A stretch of DNA of 64,000 bases from JAQUQI01 sp041650035 (lineage in GTDB: Bacteria > Omnitrophota > Gorgyraeia > JABMRG01). A model generated the notes under the pieces. That model saw only the letters and a list, made by a program, of their open reading frames with translations. It was not told where the DNA came from and made no database searches. The DNA lies in the NCBI GenBank assembly GCA_041650035.1, contig JBAZLY010000001.1:1-64000 (forward strand). Reading direction: 5' to 3'. Below are positions 9,721 through 17,025 of this stretch, piece after piece. The translations under genes were made by a program, and so were the position numbers. Every line of letters starts with the position of its first letter. The stretch's first letter is position 1.

Positions 9721-10413
9721 TTAAACGGCATATGCCGCCAGATCCAGCTTTACCCCGCAGCCCATAGTGGTGGACATGGACACACTCTTCAAGAATTTAC
9801 CTTTGGCGTGAGCGGGCCTGGCATGAGATACAGCCTTTAAAACGCTTTCGGCATTTTCGACAATAGCATTATCATTAAACGACCTTTTTGCGATGGTCAT
9901 ATTCACGCATCCTAACTTATCCATCTTAAACTCGACCTTGCCGGCCTTGATCTCGGCTATAGCCTTTTCGATATCATTCGTCACCGTGCCTGCCTTTGGA
10001 CTTGGCATCAACCCTCTCGGCCCCAATACCTTTCCGAGCCTGCTCATATCCCTCATCATATCGGGCGTGGCGATAGCAATATCAAAATCAAGAAAACCGC
10101 CCAAGACTTTTTGCACAAGATCGTCCCCGCCCGCGATATCTGCCCCGGCGGACTTGGCCTTGCCTGCTAAATCTGACTTGCAAAAAACAGCTACCCTGAT
10201 TTTCTTGCCCGTTCCGTGAGGCAATACCACAGACCCCCTCACCGACTGGCTAAGTTCCTTCGCGTCGATATTCAACCTGATGGAAAGATCAACGCTCTCG
10301 TCAAATTTTACTACCGGGCATTTTTTTATTATAGCGACCGCTTCGCCAAGATTATATACCCGTTTTTTATCGTATAAGGTGTTCGCTTGTTTTAAACGCT
10401 TATTCATCGCCAC
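9721..10413 (-). CDS. rplA: 50S ribosomal protein uL1
   Basis: 230-residue uL1 of the mobile L1 stalk near the E site. The family stretches GTGKKIRVAVFC, GLMPSPKAGTVT and the C-terminal SMSTTMGCGVKLDLAAYAV are visible. It follows rplK by 70 nt in the conserved rplKAJL order. Autoregulation by L1 binding to its own mRNA is known for the family; no obvious L1 mimic was identified by eye. Confidence 0.96.
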   Translation of the reverse strand: MAMNKRLKQANTLYDKKRVYNLGEAVAIIKKCPVVKFDESVDLSIRLNIDAKELSQSVRGSVVLPHGTGKKIRVAVFCKSDLAGKAKSAGADIAGGDDLVQKVLGGFLDFDIAIATPDMMRDMSRLGKVLGPRGLMPSPKAGTVTNDIEKAIAEIKAGKVEFKMDKLGCVNMTIAKRSFNDNAIVENAESVLKAVSHARPAHAKGKFLKSVSMSTTMGCGVKLDLAAYAV

Positions 10414-10483
10414 TCCCTGTGCCCGGCATTTTTGATAAACCCGGCCGCGATCTTATCTTTCGTCATTGCCCCGGGGTATGTAG

Positions 10484-10906
10484 TCAATTTATGTCAATAC
10501 CCATACTGCGCGCGGTCCCCATCACAACCTTTAAAGCGCACTCTATATCCTTTGTATTTAAATCCTGCATCTTTGCCTTGGCTATCTCTATAGCCTGTTC
10601 ACGCGTAATCTTTGCGACCTTTTCTTTATTCGGTGTGCCGGATGCCTTGGCTATGTTGGCTGCCTTTTTAAGTAAAACCGAACAAGGCGGGCTTTTGACA
10701 ATAAAACTAAATGTCCTGTCTTCATACACGCTGATAACAACCGGCAGCGTAAGCCCCTGCCTGTCTTTTGTCTTTTCATTAAAGGACTTGCAAAACTCCA
10801 TGATATTCAGTCCATGTTGTCCCAACGCGGGCCCTACAGGAGGCGCGGGGTTGGCCTGTCCGCCGGGGCAATACAGTTTGATCTGCACCTTGACTTTTTT
10901 TGCCAT
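10484..10906 (-). CDS. rplK: 50S ribosomal protein uL11
   Basis: 140-residue uL11 of the GTPase-associated centre. The proline-rich N-terminal motif GGQANPAPPVGPALGQHGLN and the C-terminal RNA-binding domain (GTARSMGIDIN at the end) are complete. It starts 19 nt after the nusG stop, as in the usual secE-nusG-rplK order. Confidence 0.97.
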   Translation of the reverse strand: MAKKVKVQIKLYCPGGQANPAPPVGPALGQHGLNIMEFCKSFNEKTKDRQGLTLPVVISVYEDRTFSFIVKSPPCSVLLKKAANIAKASGTPNKEKVAKITREQAIEIAKAKMQDLNTKDIECALKVVMGTARSMGIDIN

Positions 10907-10925
10907 GCTTATCCCACTCTTTCTG

Positions 10926-11456
10926 TTACAATCTTTCTACCTGCCAATATTCAAGCTCAACAGGCGTCGACCTGCCGAATATCATCACTAAAACCTTAAG
11001 TTTTCCTCTGGCAGGATTCAACTCCTCTATGGTTCCGTTAAAGTTAGTAAAAGGCCCTTCCTTTATCCTGACACTTTCACCCTGGTTAAATGTTACCTTG
11101 GGCATTGGTTTTTCTTTTTTCTCTTCGCTCTGCTTAAGTATGTTCTCCACTTCCTCGTTTTGCAAGGGTGTCGGCTTATCCCCTGAACTGATAAAACCCG
11201 TGACACCGGGCGTATTTTTTATTAGGTACCAGCTATCATCCGAAAGCTCCATCTCCACAAGAACGTAACCGGGAAAAAACTTCCTCTCGGAAATCCTCTT
11301 CTTACCGCTCTTGACTTCAGAGACTACCTCGGTTGGTATCAAGACTTGAAATATTTTATCCTTTAAATTGCTAAGCTCTATACGGCTTAAAATATTCGCC
11401 TTAACCTTTTCTTCCTGGCCTGTAAGGGCGTGTATAACATACCAGTGTTTTTCCAT
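10926..11456 (-). CDS. nusG: Transcription termination/antitermination protein NusG
   Basis: 176 residues with an NGN domain (starting WYVIHALTGQEEKVKANI) and a C-terminal KOW domain (FNQGESVRIKEGPFTNFNG). NusG binds the beta' clamp helices and couples RNA polymerase to the ribosome or Rho. It follows secE by 8 nt. No insert domain is present. Confidence 0.96.
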   Translation of the reverse strand: MEKHWYVIHALTGQEEKVKANILSRIELSNLKDKIFQVLIPTEVVSEVKSGKKRISERKFFPGYVLVEMELSDDSWYLIKNTPGVTGFISSGDKPTPLQNEEVENILKQSEEKKEKPMPKVTFNQGESVRIKEGPFTNFNGTIEELNPARGKLKVLVMIFGRSTPVELEYWQVERL

Positions 11457-11464
11457 AAACTATT

Positions 11465-11653
11465 CTATTGCCTTATAATAACGTGCACGGCCTTTGAAAA
11501 CACAAAATCACATATACCTATAAACGCCGACATGACCATAACGCTGATTATCACGACTATCGTAGACCCCATAAGTTCATTCCTTGTAGGCCATGATACC
11601 TTTTTCAACTCCACCATGACCTCACTTATAAAACCATTAACCCTTCCAAACAT
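11465..11653 (-). CDS. secE: Preprotein translocase subunit SecE
   Basis: 62-residue single-span SecE. The amphipathic helix carries the family motif ELKKVSWPTRNEL, followed by a transmembrane segment of about 20 residues. I chose the ATG at 11653 (GGTGG about 5 nt upstream) over in-frame TTG/ATG codons at 11668/11665. It stabilises SecY in the Sec channel. The stop codon is TAG, which matters for interpreting the TAG inside fusA. Confidence 0.93.
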   Translation of the reverse strand: MFGRVNGFISEVMVELKKVSWPTRNELMGSTIVVIISVMVMSAFIGICDFVFSKAVHVIIRQ

Positions 11654-11704
11654 ATTACCACCCATCAATCTTCAGTGCCGCTTTAAGTACCGGCCTTTAA
11701 GTCC

Positions 11705-11782
11705 TGGCAGGCCTGGAGGGATTCGAACCCCCAACACGCGGCTTTGGAGGCCGCTGCTCTAGCCAATTAGAGCTACAGGCCT
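11705..11782 (-). tRNA. tRNA-Trp (CCA anticodon)
   Basis: Full cloverleaf on the minus strand: acceptor AGGCCTG pairs with CAGGCCT, anticodon stem GCGGC/GCCGC encloses CTCCAAA giving anticodon CCA, and T-loop TTCGAAT is standard. The 3' CCA is encoded. Its place just before secE is the conserved one. Confidence 0.95.
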
Positions 11783-11796
11783 TTATTCGTTATGAT

Positions 11797-11822
11797 AAAC
11801 CTGCCGCATAAACGGCAGGTTT
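11797..11822 (-). other. Perfect 10-bp hairpin between rpmG and tRNA-Trp
   Basis: AAACCTGCCG and CGGCAGGTTT flank a 6-nt loop, a perfect 10-bp stem 15 nt before the tRNA-Trp 5' end. No T-run follows in the direction of transcription, so a processing signal for release of the tRNA is more likely than a terminator. Function is inferred. Confidence 0.5.
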
Positions 11823-11844
11823 AACTGTGTTTATTGATCGTATC

Positions 11845-11994
11845 TTATTTAATCTCTTTGTGCGGGGTTCTTCGATGGCAATTGCGGCAAAACTTCACCA
11901 ACTCAAGCCTAGCTGTCGTATTCTTCTTATTCTTTGACGTAGAATACCACCTGCTTTTGCATTCACTGCATGCTAATAATATATGTTCCCGCAT
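11845..11994 (-). CDS. rpmG: 50S ribosomal protein bL33
   Basis: 49 residues: MREHILLACSECKSRWYST, then a middle with KNKKNT, and VKFCRNCHRRTPHKEIK at the end. The two Cys-x2-Cys pairs (CSEC, CRNC) make this the zinc-binding form of bL33. The ATG overlaps the tuf stop by one base (TAATG), implying translational coupling. It is too short for many gene callers. Position between tuf and tRNA-Trp-secE is conserved in many bacteria. Confidence 0.95.
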   Translation of the reverse strand: MREHILLACSECKSRWYSTSKNKKNTTARLELVKFCRNCHRRTPHKEIK

Positions 11995-13196
11995 TATTTT
12001 ATTATCTCGCTTATAACACCCGCACCGACTGTCCTGCCGCCTTCCCTTATGGCGAAACGCAGCTCCTTTTCCATGGCGATCGGGGTTATAAGTGATACCT
12101 CCATAGTAACATTATCACCCGGCATTACCATCTCAACGCCTTCAGGCAGCTTTGCGATACCGGTAACATCGGTTGTCCTGAAATAAAACTGCGGACGATA
12201 CCCGTTAAAGAACGGGGTATGGCGTCCGCCTTCTTCCTTTGTAAGTATATAGACCTCGGCCTTGAACTGGGTATGAGGCGTGATAGAACCCGGCTTGGCA
12301 AGTACCATACCGCGCTCGATGTCCTTTTTGTCAACGCCTCTTAGCAATATACCTACATTATCGCCGGCCTGGCCTTCGTCAAGGAGTTTTCTGAACATCT
12401 CGACTCCGGTGACAACAGACTTCTGGACCTCGGGGCGCATGCCTATTATCTCTATATTATCATTAATCTTGACAACACCTCTTTCTATCCTGCCTGTGGC
12501 AACAGTGCCTCTTCCTGTTATAGAGAACACGTCTTCAACGGCCATAAGGTAAGGCTTGTCAATATCCCTTTTTGGCATGGGTATAAAATCATCCACAGCC
12601 TTCATGAGGTCAAATATGGGTTTGCACTTAGGGCAGTCATCTTTGCCGCAGGCGCACTCTATGGCCTTGAGAGCGGAGCCTTTTATTATCGGTATCTTAT
12701 CTCCGGGGAATTCATATTTTGAAAGCAGCTCTCTTATCTCAAGCTCGACAAGGTCAAGGAGCTCCTTGTCATCAACCATATCTACCTTGTTAAGAAAAAC
12801 AACTACGGAAGGGACATTGACCTGGCGGGCAAGCAGTATATGCTCTCTTGTCTGCGGCATCGGGCCGTCGGCCGCCGAGACAACAAGTATGGCACCATCC
12901 ATCTGAGCAGCGCCTGTGATCATGTTCTTTATATAATCAGCGTGGCCGGGGCAGTCAACGTGGGCATAATGGCGGTTGGCGGTCTCATACTCAACATGGG
13001 CAATAGCAATGGTTATGCCGCGCTCCTTCTCTTCGGGGGCCTTGTCGATAGAATCAAATGAACGAACTTCAGCCATACCCTTCTTGCTAAGGCATATCGT
13101 AATGGCCGATGTAAGAGTCGTCTTGCCATGGTCTACATGCCCTATGGTACCAATATTGAGATGGGGTTTCGTTCTTAAAAATTTTTCTTTTGCCAT
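11994..13196 (-). CDS. tuf: Elongation factor Tu
   Basis: 400-residue EF-Tu, the GTPase that delivers aminoacyl-tRNA to the ribosome. G1 GHVDHGKTT, G3 DCPGH and G4 NKVD are intact, followed by domains 2 and 3. An unusual feature in the G domain is a cluster Cys181, Cys183, Cys188 and Cys191 (CACGKDDCPKC) in the variable loop after KGSALKA, which could bind a metal. A good ribosome-binding site GGAGG precedes the ATG. It follows tRNA-Thr(GGT), as tufB does in E. coli. Confidence 0.97.
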   Translation of the reverse strand: MAKEKFLRTKPHLNIGTIGHVDHGKTTLTSAITICLSKKGMAEVRSFDSIDKAPEEKERGITIAIAHVEYETANRHYAHVDCPGHADYIKNMITGAAQMDGAILVVSAADGPMPQTREHILLARQVNVPSVVVFLNKVDMVDDKELLDLVELEIRELLSKYEFPGDKIPIIKGSALKAIECACGKDDCPKCKPIFDLMKAVDDFIPMPKRDIDKPYLMAVEDVFSITGRGTVATGRIERGVVKINDNIEIIGMRPEVQKSVVTGVEMFRKLLDEGQAGDNVGILLRGVDKKDIERGMVLAKPGSITPHTQFKAEVYILTKEEGGRHTPFFNGYRPQFYFRTTDVTGIAKLPEGVEMVMPGDNVTMEVSLITPIAMEKELRFAIREGGRTVGAGVISEIIK

Positions 13197-13259
13197 TTGA
13201 CCCTCCTTGCCTTAAATTTATTCAAACTTATATAAATGGATAAATAAACAAAAAAAACC

Positions 13260-13335
<76 letters not shown>

Positions 13336-13391
13336 GCAAACAGCCCCCGCAGCTTCACGCGCCACTACTGTTTAACAGAAATAGAGTATAT

Positions 13392-13419
13392 AGTTTAACA
13401 AAAAAATCTTTTTTGTCAA
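13392..13419 (-). promoter_or_regulatory. Candidate promoter of tRNA-Thr-tuf
   Basis: On the minus strand TTGACA (13414-13419) is followed after 16 nt by TAAACT (13392-13397), in a very AT-rich stretch 57 nt upstream of tRNA-Thr(GGT). The 16-bp spacing resembles stable-RNA promoters. The -10 matches consensus in only four of six positions. Confidence 0.45.
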
Positions 13420-13587
13420 GAATTTTTTTTAATTATTTTTGAAGAGGTGAATTGTAACTCATACTGCAACAAAGTCAAGTCCAGAGTCACTGTTATTTGT
13501 TGAAAGGATTTTTTTGATGACAGGCAAGAACACCACCCCTGTCGTGTTTTATCGCGCGGAAAGCCGGGGAAATATCTAAAAAACCGC

Positions 13588-14337
13588 CTAACGATAATAA
13601 CCTATAAAAACCTTAGAATTCCCGCCGGGGATATTGGCCTTGGCGACAATCTTATCGTTATGACGAAAATTGATCTCGCCCGCCGATTTGCCGGATACCC
13701 TGCTAAACACACGCGCAATATCCCGGGCGACTGCGCTTAAAAACCAATCGTCATTCAATACACCATAAAAACTGATATCAATAACGAATATATTATCGAC
13801 AAATACAATATTATCTACGCTGTAATGATTATGATACCTTGAATCAGTAGAAAGGGCCTTGCGGATGCGGTCAGCCCTGCTGTAAAAACCTTTGGTGTTT
13901 TCTGCCCCGTATGGCATAAACAATGCGTATTGCCTTATGCCAAACAAACACAAGGCAAGCAGTAACGCCATAGTCCCAGCTAAGACAGATAAAAAAAGTA
14001 TCTGTTTTTTATATAAACGTTCTATATCCACCAAGGCCTTGTGCGACTGGGCATCAAGGCTCTGGGTGATCTCTGTCACCCTTTTCTGCAGAAGCTCCTG
14101 CTCGCGCTTGATCCTGACATCAAACGATAAAAGGCTGTCATGGTAAAGATTGTTCAGATTTTTAGGTTCATGGTCACGGCCTGAGTTTGCGATACTATTC
14201 TGCCCCTTGGCAAAAGATTCAAGCTTTGACACCTCTTTCTCAAGCTGAAGTATCTTCTTGCGATACGCCTCTTCGCGTATACTCTTATCGCCAAAAAGCC
14301 TTATTTCTTTGTCATCTTTTTCAGGATATGCAGTCAT
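13588..14337 (-). CDS. Hypothetical coiled-coil single-pass membrane protein
   Basis: 249 residues, family not recognised. Residues about 20-115 are charged and helix-rich with heptad-like spacing (coiled coil likely), about 116-138 form one hydrophobic span (ILFLSVLAGTMALLLALCLF), and the remaining 110 residues form a soluble domain, probably outside the membrane. No signal peptide, no catalytic motif. It sits alone between tRNA-Gly and tRNA-Thr(GGT), inside an otherwise conserved tRNA-tuf cluster, and directly beyond the repeat element at tRNA-Gly. It may have arrived with that disruption; this is inference. Confidence 0.7.
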   Translation of the reverse strand: MTAYPEKDDKEIRLFGDKSIREEAYRKKILQLEKEVSKLESFAKGQNSIANSGRDHEPKNLNNLYHDSLLSFDVRIKREQELLQKRVTEITQSLDAQSHKALVDIERLYKKQILFLSVLAGTMALLLALCLFGIRQYALFMPYGAENTKGFYSRADRIRKALSTDSRYHNHYSVDNIVFVDNIFVIDISFYGVLNDDWFLSAVARDIARVFSRVSGKSAGEINFRHNDKIVAKANIPGGNSKVFIGYYR

Positions 14338-14404
14338 ATATTAAATATACACTATTTATATCATATAATCAAGTAATGCTAGGCATCAGTAGTATATTGT
14401 TCGC

Positions 14405-14564
14405 GATAAATTTGCTAAAATAAAATGGAGCGGGAGACGGGGCTCGGCGCCCTACACTCAACTTCGTTCGTTCCGGGTCGGCCATTCGCCCTTAAAATGC
14501 TCCTCTTTGTCGCATTTTATTGCAGGGCTCTCTTCAAGCCCCTGATAAACTTGCTAAAATAAAA
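14405..14564 (-). repeat. tRNA-anchored repeat element, tRNA-Gly copy
   Basis: Reading downstream from tRNA-Gly: a 22-nt AT-rich linker (14543-14564); an 8-nt inverted copy of the tRNA T-arm strand (14535-14542, one mismatch); an 88-nt core (14447-14534); an exact 21-nt copy of the tRNA-Gly 3' end, positions C56 to A76 including CCA (14426-14446); and a second copy of the linker with one mismatch (14405-14425). The core holds a two-tier hairpin (14488-14528) with stem TAAAATGC/GCATTTTA. The 41-42 bp direct repeats flanking the core have a period of 139 bp. No open reading frame. Confidence 0.85.
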
Positions 14565-14640
14565 TGGAGCGGGAGACGGGGCTCGAACCCGCGACAGTCT
14601 GCTTGGAAGGCAGACGCTCTACCAACTGAGCTACTCCCGC
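14565..14640 (-). tRNA. tRNA-Gly (TCC anticodon)
   Basis: Cloverleaf with acceptor GCGGGAG/CTCCCGC, anticodon loop CTTCCAA (TCC), T-loop TTCGAGC and encoded CCA. It corresponds to glyT of the E. coli thrU-tyrU-glyT-thrT-tufB cluster. Its last 21 nt recur at 14426-14446 beyond the repeat core. Confidence 0.96.
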
Positions 14641-14686
14641 GAAACGATATGATTTTTAAAAAACACTGACATCAAAACAGAAGAAG

Positions 14687-14722
14687 GATACGTGAGCAGT
14701 AGAAAACAGCTGTATCGCTCAC
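14687..14722 (-). other. Interleaved inverted repeats (possible pseudoknot)
   Basis: On the minus strand GTGAGC-GATAC is followed after 14 nt by GCTCAC-GTATC, so two stems of 6 and 5 bp are interleaved (A B A' B'), the geometry of an H-type pseudoknot. It spans the stop codon of the UPF0047 remnant, 46 nt upstream of tRNA-Gly. Could be chance. Confidence 0.3.
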
Positions 14723-15121
14723 CTATTATTTTTGTCAATACCCTTTTTTATCCCGTCAAACTCATAGTAAAAGATCTGTTCCCGCAGGGCTAAATCCAGG
14801 ACTGATTTTGTTATCGCGGCGAGAGCCTTCCTACCCATAATGATTCTTTTCAGGTGCACGTCGGCATTATCTTCACCGGTAAGATTGCGATTGTACGTGT
14901 CAATACCTCCGGAGGCCAGACCTTAGACCCATTTCCTGATATCCTTATACGAGCACGGCTCATCATCATTAATAAAAACTGAAGCGGTTATATGCATGGC
15001 ATTTATAAGGCAAAGCCCCTCTTTGACGGCGCTTTCCTTAACAGTCTGCTGAACAGGGTCGGTTATATTGATTATCTGCCGGCGCCTTTCGGCATTAAAC
15101 CACAGATATTGGTATGGGATT
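14719..15121 (-). pseudogene. UPF0047/YjbQ family protein, interrupted by a stop
   Basis: One reading frame encodes a UPF0047 protein: LWFNAERRQIINITDPVQ, GLCLINAMHITASVFINDDE, then KDIRKWV, a TAA at 14923-14925, and onward LTGEDNADVHLKRIIMGR and EQIFYYEFDG. The family is known as putative secondary thiamine-phosphate synthase-like proteins. No ATG/GTG starts the frame; it emerges from the end of the flavodoxin gene. With one internal stop, no start and a diverged last dozen residues it looks non-functional, but the two halves are otherwise well conserved, so the damage is recent or a sequence error. Confidence 0.8.
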
Positions 15122-15598
15122 TCATTTGCAGGCCATATTTAATAATCGCGCGAATCTGCCAGCGAACCTTCCGCATTCAGCCTCTGCCCTCGCATCAGGA
15201 GCACCGATAGAGACCGGGCCGTAATGACTGCCTGCCGGGTCGCCCTGTATGATCATCCCATGAACAAGCATAGCGTTCAGGATATTAAGAATCGTAGTTT
15301 CATTGCCGCCGGCGATATTTGCTGCGGTTGAAAAAGCGCCGCCGGGTTTACCATCAAGTTTTCCATGGTACTTTACACATTCATCAAGCAATATTTTAAT
15401 ATGTCCGGCCATACCCCCATAATAGGTAGGTGAACCTATTATAATACCGTCCGCGGATTCTAACTCATCCGGACCGGTATCTTCCACCTTCTTGACAACA
15501 ATATCATGCCCTTGAAGCATTAGGCCCTTGCCTATCAATCGTGCCATCTTTTGCGTATTGTTTGTTTTTGAATAGTATACGATCAAAACCTTGGCCAT
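15122..15598 (-). CDS. Flavodoxin-family NAD(P)H-dependent reductase (WrbA-like)
   Basis: 158 residues. The FMN phosphate loop YYSKTNNTQKMA and the flavin-stacking segment GSPTYYGGMAGHIK place it in the flavodoxin/WrbA group; quinone or metal reduction is likely but not specific. The ATG at 15598 is chosen because AGGAG lies 8 nt upstream; the longer frame begins with TTG and has no site. It separates tRNA-Tyr from tRNA-Gly in a cluster where these are normally adjacent, together with the UPF0047 remnant that it runs into. Confidence 0.85.
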   Translation of the reverse strand: MAKVLIVYYSKTNNTQKMARLIGKGLMLQGHDIVVKKVEDTGPDELESADGIIIGSPTYYGGMAGHIKILLDECVKYHGKLDGKPGGAFSTAANIAGGNETTILNILNAMLVHGMIIQGDPAGSHYGPVSIGAPDARAEAECGRFAGRFARLLNMACK

Positions 15599-15718
15599 GG
15601 CAGCTCCTGATAACAATAACGGCGCCTTTTCAGAAAATATTCCGGTTTACCTGTTATGAACACAGCATAAGCGCATAATATAAATCCAAGACTGAACAGA
15701 CGCCATTTTCATGATATA

Positions 15719-15804
15719 TGGTGGGCAGGGAAGGATTTGAACCTTCGTAGGCGAAAGCCGGCAGATTTACAGTCTGCTGCCATTGACCGCTCGGCCACCT
15801 GCCC
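15719..15804 (-). tRNA. tRNA-Tyr (GTA anticodon)
   Basis: 86-nt class II tRNA: acceptor GGGCAGG/CCTGCCC, anticodon loop CTGTAAA (GTA), long variable arm, T-loop TTCAAAT, encoded CCA. Its 5' end is 16 nt from a truncated copy of the repeat element. Confidence 0.95.
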
Positions 15805-15820
15805 AAATATTTTATGTTAC

Positions 15821-16036
15821 CGCCCTTAAAATGCTCCTCTTTGTCGCATTTTATTGCAGGGCTCTCTTCGATTCCTCTTTCAAAAACAAGAAAAGGAATG
15901 GAGCCGGCGAGAGGAATCGGCGCCCTACACTCTCTTCGTTCGTTCCGGGTCGGCCATTCGCCCTTAAAATGCTCCTCTTTGTCGCATTTTATTGCAGGGC
16001 TCTCTTCGATTCCTCTTTCAAAAACAAGAAAAGGAA
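15821..16036 (-). repeat. tRNA-anchored repeat element, tandem tRNA-Thr copies
   Basis: Reading downstream from tRNA-Thr(TGT): 20-nt linker (16017-16036); 10-nt perfect inverted copy of the tRNA T-arm strand (16007-16016); 87-nt core (15920-16006); exact 21-nt copy of the tRNA 3' end, C56 to A76 (15899-15919); second linker (15879-15898); second T-arm inverted copy (15869-15878); then the first 48 nt of a second core (15821-15868), broken off 16 nt before tRNA-Tyr. A 99-bp segment (15821-15919) is repeated identically at 15959-16057, period 138. The core matches the one at tRNA-Gly almost base for base. Each core contains the same hairpin (15822-15862, 15960-16000). Confidence 0.88.
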
Positions 16037-16112
16037 TGGAGCCGGCGAGAGGAATCGAACCCCCGACAAGCTGATTACAAATCAGCTGCTCTACCAGCTG
16101 AGCTACGCCGGC
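16037..16112 (-). tRNA. tRNA-Thr (TGT anticodon)
   Basis: Cloverleaf with acceptor GCCGGCG/CGCCGGC, anticodon loop TTTGTAA (TGT), T-loop TTCGATT and encoded CCA. First of the ancestral Thr-Tyr-Gly-Thr-tuf series. Fourteen nt separate it from nnrD, so it may be read from that operon. Confidence 0.96.
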
Positions 16113-16126
16113 CCACAATCTTATAA

Positions 16127-16984
16127 CTATCCGTATATCTTTTTAAACGCTTGCGGTAAATATCTAATAATATCCCTTGCCCTTAAAGATATCTCGCCTA
16201 TTTCTTTGGCCGCGAGATCGCCGGCCAATCCGTGCACATAAACCCCGAGCCTGGCCGCCTTAAAAGCCGGCATACCTGACGCCAATAATGCCGATATTAT
16301 CCCCGAAAGGACATCCCCGCAACCGGCAGACGCCATACCAGGATTGCCTGTGTTATTCCTGAACACCTCCCCTTTCGGAGAGGCGACTATTGTCCCATAG
16401 CCTTTCAAAACAGTTGTTACATTATATTCGGTAGCAAATTTTTTTGCAAGATTTTTTTTGTTCCTGTTTACACATAGATTGTTGGAATTGAGCAGTCCTG
16501 CCATCTCACCGGGATGGGGCGTTATTATCACCTCGCCGCCAGCCTTGGCAAGACAGCTCAAGTGCCCCGCAAGGGCATTAATAGCATCGGCATCTATAAC
16601 CATGGCAGCCTTAATATCTTTGATCAGACGCCTCATCAAATACTGAGTATCCTCATCCCGTGAAACGCCTGGGCCGATCAAAACACATGACGCCTTAAGA
16701 CAGAAACGCATTATGCGATTGTATGCGCCACGTGACAACGATTGATGTCTTGTTTCAGGCAAGGTTAAAGTCATTACCTCTACCAGCTTAACAGCCATAA
16801 TAGAATTCAGGCTTTTCGGTATAGCAAGCGTCACAAGCCCGGCCCCGGAGACCATGGCCGCTTCACAGGCCAGATATGCGGCGCCTGTCATACCCGCAGC
16901 GCCTGCCACAATCAGTATATGCCCATAATCACCCTTGTGGGTATCAGACCTTCTTTTTAAAATGTTAAATTTGGTTTTATCCAT
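16127..16984 (-). CDS. nnrD: ADP-dependent NAD(P)H-hydrate dehydratase
   Basis: 285 residues of the YjeF_C/ribokinase-like fold that dehydrates damaged NAD(P)HX at the expense of ADP (or ATP). Seen: ITPHPGEMAGLL, LKGYGTIVASP and the nucleotide-binding NPGMASAGCGDVLSGI. The fused N-terminal epimerase domain of E. coli-type NnrE-NnrD proteins is absent, so an epimerase must be encoded elsewhere or be missing. Last gene of the tilS-to-nnrD run, ending in TAG 14 nt before tRNA-Thr(TGT). Confidence 0.92.
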   Translation of the reverse strand: MDKTKFNILKRRSDTHKGDYGHILIVAGAAGMTGAAYLACEAAMVSGAGLVTLAIPKSLNSIMAVKLVEVMTLTLPETRHQSLSRGAYNRIMRFCLKASCVLIGPGVSRDEDTQYLMRRLIKDIKAAMVIDADAINALAGHLSCLAKAGGEVIITPHPGEMAGLLNSNNLCVNRNKKNLAKKFATEYNVTTVLKGYGTIVASPKGEVFRNNTGNPGMASAGCGDVLSGIISALLASGMPAFKAARLGVYVHGLAGDLAAKEIGEISLRARDIIRYLPQAFKKIYG

Positions 16985-17025
16985 GCGTTAAGACCAGAAG
17001 ATGTTTTCAATCCTTAAAAACTATA

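Noticed and set aside
11797..11822. 10-bp hairpin as the terminator of tuf-rpmG
   Set aside because: No T-run follows in the transcribed direction and secE-nusG lie just downstream without another clear promoter.
15821..16057. Two-unit direct repeat resembling a tiny CRISPR
   Set aside because: Repeat units are 99 bp, contain tRNA 3' ends, and there are no further units, no regular spacers and no cas genes.
15654..16241. Open reading frames of 150 residues on both strands across the tRNA-Thr/tRNA-Tyr repeat region
   Set aside because: They run through two tRNA genes and the 138-bp repeat, and their repeated peptide is only a translation of that repeat.
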